A stretch of DNA of 24,189 bases from Clostridium sp. (GTDB lineage: Bacteria; Bacillota_A; Clostridia; Lachnospirales; Lachnospiraceae). Shown piece by piece: positions 1 to 7,660 of this stretch. The translations under genes were made by a program, and so were the position numbers. Numbering within the stretch: the stretch's first letter is position 1; the number at the start of each line of letters is the position of its first letter. Where the stretch lies: contig JAMPAW010000040.1 of the NCBI GenBank assembly GCA_023666975.1, positions 1 through 24,189 of the forward strand, in the 5' to 3' direction. The notes under the pieces were generated by a model that worked only from the letters and a program-made list of their open reading frames with translations, ran no database searches and was not told the origin of the DNA.

Positions 1-164
1 GATATTGAGGATAATACAAATAAAAAAATCCCCATTTTATCATGGTTTGCGATGCGAAGTAACCCGCCATAGCAACGTGAGGGGACTCAAACAGATGAGG
101 GAAGTACGGAAGTACTTACATTATTACTTGTGTTACTTGCACTTTGTCTTACACAGACAATCAT

Positions 165-267
165 CATAAAAAGAATAAGCATCCTCTACCAACCAAAGTG
201 TAGGATGCTTATTCTAAGTGTTTTATTACTGAGGGCAATCCAATCGGACTCATGTCCGATCACTTCT
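165..267 (-). ncRNA. Candidate structured small RNA, antisense to the toxin-like frame
   Basis: A near-consensus promoter on the minus strand (274-302) should start a transcript at about 267. The RNA would first form a 7-bp hairpin (ATCGGAC/GTCCGAT, 243-260, loop of four), then a single-stranded stretch of about 27 bases. It would end in a long stem (172-215) followed by five U residues, giving roughly 100 nt. The RNA is antisense to the 3' part of the toxin-like frame on the plus strand, as in TxpA/RatA and BsrG/SR4 pairs. A 14-codon frame inside it (ATG at 251-253, minus strand) has no ribosome site. The promoter and terminator are seen directly. The antitoxin role is inferred. An orphan sRNA is the alternative. 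Confidence 0.5.
172..215 (-). terminator. Rho-independent terminator, possibly bidirectional
   Basis: The arms AGAATAAGCATCC and GGATGCTTATTCT are perfectly complementary and enclose about 18 bases, part of which can pair further (TAC/GTA). On the minus strand the stem is followed by TTTTT. On the plus strand it is followed, after a short gap, by a weaker T-rich stretch (GTTTTATT). It ends the small RNA and could also end transcripts from the RelA/SpoT cassette. Confidence 0.65.
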
Positions 268-273
268 GAGTAG

Positions 274-302
274 ATTATACATCAGAGTCGCTTGTATTTC
301 AA
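274..302 (-). promoter_or_regulatory. Sigma-A promoter for the small RNA
   Basis: On the minus strand, -35 TTGAAA (297-302) is followed by exactly 17 bases and then -10 TATAAT (274-279). That is 11 of 12 consensus positions, the best promoter match noticed in the window. The -35 box lies within an imperfect inverted repeat (AGTCGCTTG at 286-294, CAAGCGGCT at 300-308), which could be an operator or a terminator for opposing transcription. Confidence 0.65.
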
Positions 303-306
303 GCGG

Positions 307-344
307 CTCTTTCAAAATTACATTACTCTTTCAAAATTACATTG
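307..344. repeat. Tandem 19-bp repeat, two copies
   Basis: CTCTTTCAAAATTACATTA (307-325) is followed immediately by CTCTTTCAAAATTACATTG (326-344), identical except for the last base. A third partial unit (CTCT) begins at 345. It lies just upstream of the small-RNA promoter. Confidence 0.85.
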
Positions 345-407
345 CTCTGTATTTCCGAACAGCGAAATTAATTCCTTGCACAGAATTCCTCATTGGCATT
401 TTTAATG

Positions 408-432
408 CAATGGGGAACTTTGTTCCCCATTG
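408..432. repeat. Perfect 11-bp inverted repeat with 3-base loop
   Basis: CAATGGGGAAC (408-418), loop TTT, GTTCCCCATTG (422-432). It lies 27 bases beyond the stop of the 172-aa gene. Neither side carries a U-tract in the right place for a standard terminator, so it may be a terminator remnant, a processing site or part of a small dispersed repeat. Confidence 0.7.
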
Positions 433-459
433 ACTGCCCCTACTTCTCCTATAACAAAA

Positions 460-978
460 TTATGCTATGTATTTCCCAATTTCAAACGAATATAGCATCG
501 CCTCCAGACACTGTTTGTCTAAGCAACGATATTTTAAATGATAATTTATATGTCGCAGATAGGTTAAAAATTCCTCCTCCTTAGACTTGGCTAATGGTTC
601 CTTCTCTTCTGGCACCAAACACTCATGCGCTATAAAAGTCGTTGCAAATCCTTCGTTTGCAAACACATTCTGAGCCATCCCCTTTACACAGCTTACTTGT
701 AAAGGCTTCCTTCTTAAAATCCAGTACACTTCATATGCAACAATCTTTGTTATATTGATATTCTTGATTTTGTGGAACTCCTTCAGACGATATACATCTG
801 CAAAATAGTCCATTACCACCTGTTGCAGAATTTCCTCACTAATAAAGAGACTTCCCTGTAACTCCCTTTCATTAATATATTCCTGCATCTTATCAAACAG
901 AAACTTGTATCTGTCTTCTATTGTCTCTTTCCCAAAATATTGTACTATGGTTTCATAGCTCAACAGTGTTTCTTGCAT
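460..978 (-). CDS. Conserved-looking hypothetical protein, third gene of the RelA/SpoT cassette
   Basis: A 172-residue soluble, mainly helical protein with no signal peptide or membrane segment. I do not recognise a named domain. Features are a charged amphipathic N-terminal half, a basic stretch (ILRRKP, about residues 87-92) and a C-terminal part with a KEEE cluster. The start at 978 has a strong ribosome site (GGAGG, six bases upstream) that lies inside the 3' end of the preceding 85-aa gene. The two overlap by 26 bases, which suggests translational coupling. It is the last gene of a three-gene minus-strand cassette with the RelA/SpoT-domain protein. By position it could be an antitoxin or partner, but nothing in the sequence proves that. 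Confidence 0.75.
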   Translation of the reverse strand: MQETLLSYETIVQYFGKETIEDRYKFLFDKMQEYINERELQGSLFISEEILQQVVMDYFADVYRLKEFHKIKNINITKIVAYEVYWILRRKPLQVSCVKGMAQNVFANEGFATTFIAHECLVPEEKEPLAKSKEEEFLTYLRHINYHLKYRCLDKQCLEAMLYSFEIGKYIA

Positions 979-1210
979 CCTCTTCCTCCAATATATTAAT
1001 TACCTTCCTGCCATTTGAAGATTTCAAAAAACCACAATAAGATACATAGTCCTTTTCTTCCAAATCCCCTGAAAACTTTTCATAATTGTTTGGCAGAACA
1101 TCCATCGCTAAATCACCACTCTGTATTCTCTCCACTAAACGCTTTGCGCCTGCTTCCGCTTCTGCGGAACATAAAAGTTTTGAAGTTCCCAAAAAAACAT
1201 TCATACTCAT
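953..1210 (-). CDS. Small hypothetical protein between the RelA/SpoT protein and the 172-aa protein
   Basis: 85 residues, soluble and acidic at the C-terminus (NILEEEDARNTVEL), with no recognised family. It starts 17 bases after the stop of the RelA/SpoT-domain gene. Two in-frame ATG codons are possible: 1210 or 1204. The second has AAGGATGAG close upstream, so the first two residues are uncertain. The C-terminus overlaps the next gene by 26 bases. Small size and position next to an alarmone-synthetase-like protein are compatible with an antitoxin, by analogy with toxSAS pairs. That is inference from context only. Confidence 0.65.
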   Translation of the reverse strand: MSMNVFLGTSKLLCSAEAEAGAKRLVERIQSGDLAMDVLPNNYEKFSGDLEEKDYVSYCGFLKSSNGRKVINILEEEDARNTVEL

Positions 1211-1227
1211 CCTTCATTCCTCATTTC

Positions 1228-2157
1228 TCAAAACAATTCTTTCATCTTTTCTTCCAGCGTCTGCTTTTCTTTCCGCTCTATAGCTGTATCTATGCGATGT
1301 ACTTCCTGATTTTCCTCACCATTGTCAGAATCACTCTTGAAATCCGACTCGTCATAAAAAGAAATTAATCGATCAGCAGCGACTGCCAGACTACTTAGAA
1401 CTCCTGCAAACTCCTGCTTCTTTTTATTATTCTGATCGTATGGATATTTTATACGATGATCAAACTCCAGCCACCCTTCTTCAAAAAGTGTTCTGACCTG
1501 AATCTCAAAATATGCATCTTTATACCGTATGATATAATGAACCGACCTATAATGTGATTTTGAGTAATTTACCTCAAGATTTTCATCTTTGTATAAATTC
1601 TCATCATCCTTAGACGTTATATATACAACAGGTTTCTCCGCATGGTAACTATTTCTAAACTCATTTCCTTTCTCATTTGCTGTCTGCGCATACTTATCAT
1701 AGTTTCTAACAGTATCCTTGGGCGTTCTGATATATCTTTCCGGTATATTACAAAAAATCTGCAACAAGCTGTTGTGTACTTCACGCCAGTCTCTTTTATC
1801 GAGTATAATAACCCTGACCCCTATTAAATCCGTGATAATTTTAAAATAATTATCAATACTGATATCAGCATACTTTTGAGGATTGGCATTCATATTTCGA
1901 ATAATTTTCTCTATCAAATGATCTGGATCTTTTACTCTGCATCTTATAGAATGCACTTTGTCGGATAACTCTGAGTTCAATCTTGAAAGAATTTCTGATT
2001 TTATTTGTTCCAGCCCCGACATGTTTGTCTGAAAATGATTGTACATCTTTTCCAGCTCCATTTTTTCAATTGGTAAATTCTCAATAGTCTTAGAAGAAAT
2101 ATTCAACTCTCTCTGGATTCTTTCAAGATCAAACCTCTTCGTATCCTCAAATGCCAT
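1228..2157 (-). CDS. RelA/SpoT-type nucleotide pyrophosphokinase domain protein
   Basis: 309 residues with one RelA_SpoT synthetase-type domain at about 70-240. Conserved elements: RVKDPDHLIEKI (74-85, like the basic substrate-binding stretch RxKxxxSxxxK), ITDLIGVRVII (108-118, D110 and R115), SHYRSVHYII (201-210, like the GYRSxH substrate motif) and FEIQVRT...EGWLEFDH (217-234, catalytic E218). There is no HD hydrolase domain before it and no TGS or ACT domain after it, so it is a small-alarmone-synthetase-like protein with a helical N-terminus (1-70) and a charged tail. The family makes (p)ppGpp, and some members (toxSAS) make toxic (p)ppApp or pyrophosphorylate tRNA. The start has a good ribosome site (AAAGGAGAAGCTATG). 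It heads a three-gene cassette. Family confidence is high; whether it is housekeeping or toxin is open. Confidence 0.88.
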   Translation of the reverse strand: MAFEDTKRFDLERIQRELNISSKTIENLPIEKMELEKMYNHFQTNMSGLEQIKSEILSRLNSELSDKVHSIRCRVKDPDHLIEKIIRNMNANPQKYADISIDNYFKIITDLIGVRVIILDKRDWREVHNSLLQIFCNIPERYIRTPKDTVRNYDKYAQTANEKGNEFRNSYHAEKPVVYITSKDDENLYKDENLEVNYSKSHYRSVHYIIRYKDAYFEIQVRTLFEEGWLEFDHRIKYPYDQNNKKKQEFAGVLSSLAVAADRLISFYDESDFKSDSDNGEENQEVHRIDTAIERKEKQTLEEKMKELF

Positions 2158-2208
2158 AGCTTCTCCTTTGTTCTCACTTACTATAGAAACATATTAGCAG
2201 ACATATTT

Positions 2209-3957
2209 TTAATCTGCAAGCATCAAATTCCTCACAATCCTCCCATCTTCCACCCTGTACACGATATCGCACCCCTCAATCGTAGTCAGCCGGTGCGCAA
2301 TAATAATCATCGTCTTTTTCCCGTGCAGCGCATGAATCGAACGCATAATTGCCTCTTCCGTCTCGTTATCGAGCGCTGAGGTCGCCTCGTCAAAAACCAG
2401 TACCTCTGGATTTGCGAAAAGTGCCCGCGCGATGCCGATCCGCTGCCGCTGGCCGCCCGATAAACGGATGCCACGCTCGCCGATTGCGGTATCCAGTCCC
2501 TCCGGAAGCCCTCGCACAAAATCTGCCAGCTGCGCCTCCTCCAACGCCGCCCATACCCGTTCATCTGTCTGCTTCTCTCTTTCACAGCCAAAAGCTACAT
2601 TGTCCCGTATGGAACCATCCAGCATAAAAATCATCTGCGGAATATAGCCTATATGCGAAAGCCAGTCTTTATAGGCCGTTTTCACATCTATACCATCGGA
2701 AAGCACCTGCCCCTCCTGCGGATTCAGTAAGCCCAGCAAAATGTCCACCGCCGTCGTTTTTCCCGCGCCGGAGGTTCCCACAATCCCGACGGACTTTCCA
2801 ACCGGAATCTGCATAACGGCGTGCTCCAGCACCTTTACCTCCCCCCTGGGGTAGGCATATGTAATATCCGACAGCACAATTTCCTTTTTTAGCGTAAGCT
2901 TCCCGCTGTTTCTCGATTCCAGCTCCTCATGTACCACGGCCTCCTCCAGTACCTCCAGATTCTCCAGCAGCTTGTCCAGCGCAGGCTCCTGAAAGGCAAC
3001 CGAATTCATGGCAGTCGTGATCCGGTTTGCACTCGGCATCAGCTTCACCGCCGCCATCGCAAAAGCGCCAAGAGCGGGAATCAGCGTTTTCATTTCCTGT
3101 CCCCGGTATATCATAATGCCGATAACAATCAGCATGGAGCAGACACTGCTCATTTCTATGAGCAGGCGCGGCGTATTTTGCAAAAGCGCATGGTATCGCT
3201 CCGCCCGTATCATTTTCGTGCCGCTCCGGTTATAGTTCTCCTCGAAAAATGCCTCCTTGCTGGTGACTTTGATCTCCTTCATCCCGTTGATGGCCTGCAT
3301 CAGCCATTTGTTTGTTGCCGCCGCGTGTTTTTGGAAAATTCTTCCCTGCCTCTGCAGCCTCGGCTTTACAAACTCTGTAATCAACAGCATGACTAACACC
3401 AACAACACCCCGACCATCAGCGTCATCCATGGACTGATGATAAACACCGTAATCAAAAGCGCGGCCGATACAATCAGCTCCGCCGACATACCCAGCAGAC
3501 TGGCTAGCAGACCGTATGTCCTGTCTACATCCCCCTGCACTACGCGCATGATTTCTCCCGAATCCGCATGAAGAAAATACTCATAAGGCCGATGCAGAAA
3601 AGCGTGGAGAAGACGGCACTGGGTTAAAAATCGGTTGTTGTACACAAAGCGGTACTGTGCGTAATACTGAAAAATAATATACAGATCCTTCACTATAAAA
3701 ACAAGAATCAAAGCTATAATACAAACGAGCACAAAACTCCGATAGGACTGCAGATGCAGCGTATCACATACCAGCTTCACGTATTTATTTTTTTCCACGA
3801 TATCAGGCTGCATGACCGCTGTGAGAAGCGGAACCATCAGGGATACTCCCAGAACCTCTAAAAAGGCGCCGACCAGCATGATGAAAAAAAGCAGAAACAC
3901 CCGCCTTTTCTGATGCTCATCTAAAAGCTTTGCAAATTTTTTAATTATACGAATCAT
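2209..3957 (-). CDS. ABC exporter, fused membrane and ATPase domains (PglK/MsbA-like)
   Basis: 582 residues. Hydrophobic helices lie at about 20-48, 73-95, 155-175, 178-196 and 265-285, then a nucleotide-binding domain: Walker A GTSGAGKTT (394-402), signature LSGGQ (499-503), Walker B VLVFDEATSALD (519-530) and H-loop His555. This is the type IV exporter half-transporter that works as a homodimer. PglK-like members flip lipid-linked oligosaccharides, which fits polysaccharide genes at the other end of the window. The GC content is clearly higher than the AT-rich genes around 4,500-9,500. The ribosome site AAAGGTAGGA precedes the ATG at 3957. Its C-terminal sequence (GCDIVYRVEDG) closely matches the relic at 22,929. 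The substrate is not determinable here. Confidence 0.92.
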   Translation of the reverse strand: MIRIIKKFAKLLDEHQKRRVFLLFFIMLVGAFLEVLGVSLMVPLLTAVMQPDIVEKNKYVKLVCDTLHLQSYRSFVLVCIIALILVFIVKDLYIIFQYYAQYRFVYNNRFLTQCRLLHAFLHRPYEYFLHADSGEIMRVVQGDVDRTYGLLASLLGMSAELIVSAALLITVFIISPWMTLMVGVLLVLVMLLITEFVKPRLQRQGRIFQKHAAATNKWLMQAINGMKEIKVTSKEAFFEENYNRSGTKMIRAERYHALLQNTPRLLIEMSSVCSMLIVIGIMIYRGQEMKTLIPALGAFAMAAVKLMPSANRITTAMNSVAFQEPALDKLLENLEVLEEAVVHEELESRNSGKLTLKKEIVLSDITYAYPRGEVKVLEHAVMQIPVGKSVGIVGTSGAGKTTAVDILLGLLNPQEGQVLSDGIDVKTAYKDWLSHIGYIPQMIFMLDGSIRDNVAFGCEREKQTDERVWAALEEAQLADFVRGLPEGLDTAIGERGIRLSGGQRQRIGIARALFANPEVLVFDEATSALDNETEEAIMRSIHALHGKKTMIIIAHRLTTIEGCDIVYRVEDGRIVRNLMLAD

Positions 3958-4164
3958 TTTTTAATCCTACCTTTCGACAGCCCTCATATATCTCTATCCT
4001 TAGCAAGAATCAACCAGCCGGAAAACAAACGCCTCCTAAACACTTGCCCATTTCCATTTTTACTTTATTAACCCGGCTGCTTGCATACATGTGTGGACAT
4101 TGGATGATCCACTGTATATGACCAATGCATCCCAGCTTCTGGCACAAAAGAAAGGATACCTCTT

Positions 4165-4575
4165 ATGCAAATGACAAACACAACAAAAACCCAGATGCCC
4201 CTGCCTTTCCGGCTGACAAACGACTATCTTTTCCGGGCGGTATTCCAGACAAAGCAGAAAGCTCTTGAGGGGCTGTGCCGCTCTGTTTTGCACCTGCCAA
4301 AAGAAGATTCAGTTACAGTCACTCTCCGCAATCCGGTTGAACTCGGCAGGAGTATTGAAAACAAGGAATTTATACTTGACCTTGCAGTGACTGTCAATGA
4401 TTCTGTTTACCTCAATCTTGAAATGCAGATGTATAAGGATATTTACTGGATTGAACGCTCCATCTCCTATATCCTACTATATACCATCTCGACTCGGACA
4501 ATTGTGTACCTTTCAATATCAATTTCATTCAGTATCTTTATAGTGACAGCTTATTTTCTCATGTTTTTATCGTAA
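4165..4575 (+). pseudogene. Truncated Rpn-family (PD-(D/E)XK nuclease/transposase) gene
   Basis: This is the only likely coding piece on the plus strand apart from the toxin-like frame. Residues 15-107 match the N-terminus of the Rpn/YhgA-like family: FRLTNDYLFRAVF, then FILDLAVTVND and LNLEMQMYKD, which carry the Asp and the E-x-Q of the nuclease core, then ERSISY. Normal members are about 250-300 residues and continue from this ERSxSY motif. Here the similarity stops at about 4,480 and an unrelated hydrophobic tail leads to a stop. A ribosome site (GAAAGGATACC) precedes the ATG. The family promotes RecA-independent DNA recombination in E. coli. This copy is probably a broken remnant. Confidence 0.7.
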
Positions 4576-5570
4576 CTTGGTTTATCACTTTTCCACCAAG
4601 CCTTCCAATGTGACCGATCTAGAAACAACATAGTTATCCAACTGAAAAAATCCAGAAATTTCTGACGTAATCCATTGTACTGCCCCTCGGTTATCCACTT
4701 TTCCGTTAATATGTATTTTTTCTTTTTCTCCATATTCTCATCTAATGCACAAATTTTCCCAAAATGTTGATATCTGAATAGTTCCTTCCGACAAATTTTA
4801 GTATTATCACTGTTCATCCCATCCTCATCCCCAGCAAAAAACGCTTTGCTTGTGTACTCATGCTCTTGCAGGGGAACAAACTGATATCCATAGCATATAT
4901 CATCTATTTCATATTTTTTCCAAGCATAAAACCTATTTCCTACTGAATCATCGCCACTTATTACAAAATTCAACTCATAATCCTTTTTTAAAACACTATT
5001 ATCCTTTTTTACCATTTGTATTATCTTATCAAGCTCTCTGCTTTCCTTTTTATTAAGACGGGCATAACGAATTCCACGAGCCAGTTTCAAATTTGTAACG
5101 GATTTATCGTTAGACTGCCATTTTACCTTTATAGAATTTATGCCTTCCTGATGCGCGGTACGCGTTGTTAAAAAAATACGAATATTTATATCAAATAAAA
5201 ATTTCCCTTCTGGCAGCATAATCCAGTAACAAAAACTAAACTTTTTTATTATGCTATTGAATACAACATTTTCAGAAATTATAATTGGATTCAACGGTGT
5301 CAAAAACTTTAATAAAATGGTTGATGCCACAATGATATTAAATAAATCATTTGCAACATATTCCATTTTACTGGGTACAGAAGCGTTTTCGGCAAAATCA
5401 CTGGTTATCTTCAAAAAAATATTGAAGCTGTAATCGATTGGATATTTCACACCTATGAGATAGTAAACAAGTGCAAAAATCAAAATTATCAAAAAGGAAA
5501 GGATTTGATAAAACACAATATATTTAAGAATCATCATAATTTTTTTGCCAAGTTGTCTGATTTGTATCAT
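4551..5570 (-). CDS. Two-helix membrane protein with KirBac-like cytoplasmic domain, no K+ filter
   Basis: 339 residues from the ATG at 5570, chosen because AAAGGGG lies six bases upstream. The longer frame to 5732 begins with TTG and lacks a site. Hydrophobic segments: about 15-38 (YIVFYQILSFLIILIFALVY) and 78-95 (NIIVASTILLKFLTP). A soluble half follows. By eye, two parts match the KirBac inward-rectifier cytoplasmic domain: ISENVVFN...KFSFCYWIM...LFDINIRIFL in the first strands, and VISGDDSVGNRFYAWKKYEI followed by DDICYGYQFVPL, then an acidic stretch and RYQHFGKI. The pore stretch between the helices has no TVGYG-like filter, so it is probably not a normal K+ channel. It ends beside the truncated Rpn gene. 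Family assignment is tentative; a SLATT-like or unrelated two-helix sensor is possible. Confidence 0.6.
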   Translation of the reverse strand: MIQIRQLGKKIMMILKYIVFYQILSFLIILIFALVYYLIGVKYPIDYSFNIFLKITSDFAENASVPSKMEYVANDLFNIIVASTILLKFLTPLNPIIISENVVFNSIIKKFSFCYWIMLPEGKFLFDINIRIFLTTRTAHQEGINSIKVKWQSNDKSVTNLKLARGIRYARLNKKESRELDKIIQMVKKDNSVLKKDYELNFVISGDDSVGNRFYAWKKYEIDDICYGYQFVPLQEHEYTSKAFFAGDEDGMNSDNTKICRKELFRYQHFGKICALDENMEKKKKYILTEKWITEGQYNGLRQKFLDFFSWITMLFLDRSHWKAWWKSDKPSYDKNMRK

Positions 5571-6087
5571 TTTTCCCCTTTGTGCTTTTAGGTTATATTT
5601 GTGATATTCGTTCATATTAGTACTGCTCGTCAAAGCTTCATCCGTTCTTTGACCACATGAAATAAATGTAATGACGAAAAACACCGCCATTCCTTCTTTG
5701 TTATAATTTAAAATTGTGAATCTATTTCGCAATTATCATCGCATAAATTCCCACTTCATTCTGTCGACTAGAAAAACTGCATTGAGTACAGCCAAGTTGG
5801 ATATTAGCAAAATAGCTGGATACAAAAATTTCACAAATTTTTCAAGTATTTCTTTTCTTTATTTTGGTATGGAATGTTAGTTTAATATAAATTTATCACC
5901 TCTTCCAATGCTCACAAGCTTTAAAACCTACGCTATCATTCTTGTTTTCTTGCATCATTCCCAATTTGTATGTTCACCGGTTAATTTTTTAAGTGCAACC
6001 TGCATAAACAATATTATTGCTGTACTGAACCTGTGAGTCATCCACACTATTGTCGTTTTGATATCTTCCATTCATTTCTTACAATTT
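5571..6087. other. AT-rich intergenic stretch without a supported gene
   Basis: 517 bases between the membrane protein and the transglutaminase-like gene. It includes a 54-codon in-frame extension of the membrane protein (to a TTG at 5732) that I did not accept because it lacks a ribosome site. No strong hairpin, tRNA or well-matched promoter was seen. Confidence 0.5.
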
Positions 6088-7104
6088 TTAATTCTTTGAC
6101 AAAAAAATCTTTCCCACATTATGCATTTCATTGAAAACTAAAGAGAAAGACTTTGTTTCTCCTTTTCTAAGCATCACATGCATTAATGCGGTAAATGTTT
6201 TTTCTTTCAATTCATCGGAGCATAGAAACTGACCACTGTCCTTAAGCGCTTTAAACACTATTTCCTGTGCGCCAAACCGTTGACTAATCAATCCCACAAG
6301 CTCTTCATATGTGCTCACAAAACTTTTTGTGCTGTAAAAGTAATTCAATCTTGTAGAACTGCACAATGGCAATTCCCCTATCGGTTTGTGATCTAATAAG
6401 ATATCTTTTGTTGTAACATTAAAATAGTCATAGCTAATGTGATGAAAATCTTCATCATATAAATTATCCCATGTTACATCAACATAATAAGATTCATCTC
6501 CTATTCTCACAAGATTCCATGCATGGTAATCATCTTCACCGTATATGCCCTCCTTATTAGCTTGTCCAAGTACAACTATACATTTAATTCCATATTCATT
6601 GCATAAGAGTTTAAATGCTTTTGCTATTCCTTCGCATACGGCTCGTTTATCTAAAAAAACTCCGACAATGGAATGCGCATTAAATGAATCCTTTTTCTTC
6701 AATGAATCATAATCATAGGCTACGCTCTTTACCACACTGTCATGCAGAAATTTTTCCAATCTAAATTCATTATTTCGAAACGAATCTGCTTTTATCTTGA
6801 TTCTGTCAATAACATTTCTTATGTCCACATTAATTCTATTTATTTCACTTTTCGTATATAGATACTCAGGCAAAAGTATCCAGTATCCCGGTTGTCCCTG
6901 CATTTTTATAACGGTCTGATTGATATAATAAAATAATGGATTATCATACAGTACTCTCACATATACTTTTTGTACTTCATCTGGCGATAAATAAAGGGAT
7001 ACTACAATATTAAAAGCGCACATCTTTACCCCATCATAAATCATCCTATAAGCTTTCTTTTCGTCCAATGACATGATGCTATAATAGTATCTCTCATTTC
7101 TCAT
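6088..7104 (-). CDS. Cytosolic transglutaminase-like (papain-fold) protein
   Basis: 338 residues. A transglutaminase-like core at about 115-215 has the full Cys-His-Asp set: AVCEGIAKAFKLLC (Cys157), DDYHAWNLV (His194) and YYVDVTWD (Asp209). The helix before it (FLHDSVVKSVAYDYDS) and the YGIKC stretch also fit the family. Residues 1-110 are a mixed alpha/beta domain of unknown type, and 230-338 is an unrecognised tail. There is no signal peptide, whereas many bacterial members are secreted. The family includes peptidases and protein cross-linkers; the substrate here is unknown. A ribosome site (GAGAGGG) lies about 12 bases before the ATG. It belongs to the AT-rich accessory module next to the Ter island. 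Confidence 0.82.
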   Translation of the reverse strand: MRNERYYYSIMSLDEKKAYRMIYDGVKMCAFNIVVSLYLSPDEVQKVYVRVLYDNPLFYYINQTVIKMQGQPGYWILLPEYLYTKSEINRINVDIRNVIDRIKIKADSFRNNEFRLEKFLHDSVVKSVAYDYDSLKKKDSFNAHSIVGVFLDKRAVCEGIAKAFKLLCNEYGIKCIVVLGQANKEGIYGEDDYHAWNLVRIGDESYYVDVTWDNLYDEDFHHISYDYFNVTTKDILLDHKPIGELPLCSSTRLNYFYSTKSFVSTYEELVGLISQRFGAQEIVFKALKDSGQFLCSDELKEKTFTALMHVMLRKGETKSFSLVFNEMHNVGKIFLSKN

Positions 7105-7146
7105 TTAGCGCATACATCCCTCTCCACTCTTTGCAACTTTGCAAAA

Positions 7147-7556
7147 TTATTTAGTTTTTATGTCTGCCATCTTCATCAGATGTTTATAATTAAATTCCTC
7201 ATCTTTATTCCCATTCTCGAAAGCAATCTTGTAGCATCTGATATCATCTTTAATGCTCATATCCGTGCCATAACCATATTTATACATAATTCCCAAGCTA
7301 TTTTGCGCTCCTGAATGTCCTTGTTTTGCGGATTTTGTATACCGCTCGAATGCTTTCCTATAATCCACTGCTGTTCCAAAATCATAACAATAAAAAAGCC
7401 AAATTATGTTGTGCATTCATATTTCCATTATGGACAGCTTTTGAATACCAATATATTGCTTTCTGAAGATCTTTGTCTATTCCTTGTCCGTGCTTATACA
7501 TATAACCAAGATTATTTTGAGCCTTACTATGTCCCCCTGTTTCGTAGCGGAAACAT
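7147..7556 (-). pseudogene. Sel1-repeat protein gene broken by a frameshift
   Basis: Three Sel1-like repeats of about 36 residues are split between two frames. The upstream frame (7377-7556) gives HSKAQNNLGYMYKHG and AIYWYSKAVHNG, then NMNAQHNLAFLLL and a stop. The downstream frame (7147-7416) continues YCYDFGTAVDYRKAFE, HSGAQNSLGIMYKYG and CYKIAFENG to a stop. Removing one base from the run of six A on the plus strand (about 7,391-7,396) joins them in register as NLAFYCYDFGTAV. The 5' end is also unclear: no good ribosome site precedes 7556, and another frame carries SATKQG just upstream, so the repeat array once began earlier. Sel1 repeats are protein-interaction scaffolds. A sequencing error in the homopolymer remains possible. 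Confidence 0.72.
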
Positions 7557-7660
7557 GGCATTTAATCCTATCTTTCACTTATTGTTTTCTCGCTTGTAGC
7601 ATTTACCTCATTCAATTCTTTGTTCTTTCTCTTGCTTTCGACAATCTTCACACGCTACCG

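Larger units (their letters stand above)
95..273 (+). pseudogene. Degenerate small hydrophobic toxin-like gene (type I toxin style)
   Basis: From the ATG at 95 the frame gives only 24 residues (MREVRKYLHYYL...). The sequence GGAAGTAC is repeated in tandem at 100-107 and 108-115. Removing one 8-base copy joins the ATG to a second frame that is open to the TAG at 271 and reads MREVLTLLLVLLALCLTQT followed by IIIKR. One hydrophobic helix followed by basic residues is the layout of Hol_Tox/TxpA/BsrG-type type I toxins. A G-rich stretch (GAGGGG, 79-84) lies about 10 bases before the ATG and could be a ribosome site. The 3' part runs through the hairpin at 172-215 and is antisense to the small RNA described separately. 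The toxin identity is inferred from layout only. The gene looks inactivated, unless the real start is a non-standard codon in the second frame. Confidence 0.4.

Noticed and set aside
337..399. 20-codon minus-strand frame MPMRNSVQGINFAVRKYRAM
   Set aside because: Too short, no ribosome site, and it overlaps the 19-bp tandem repeats; likely part of a dispersed repeat rather than a gene.
2197..2217. Possible terminator after the ABC exporter
   Set aside because: Only a 5-bp stem (GCAGA/TCTGC) with an A/T loop that overlaps the stop codon; too weak.
2929..3396. 155-aa open frame on the plus strand
   Set aside because: Antisense shadow of the ABC exporter; no motif and no ribosome site.
5571..5732. 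54-residue N-terminal extension of the KirBac-like protein
   Set aside because: Begins with TTG and lacks a ribosome site, while the ATG at 5570 has AAAGGGG at ideal spacing.
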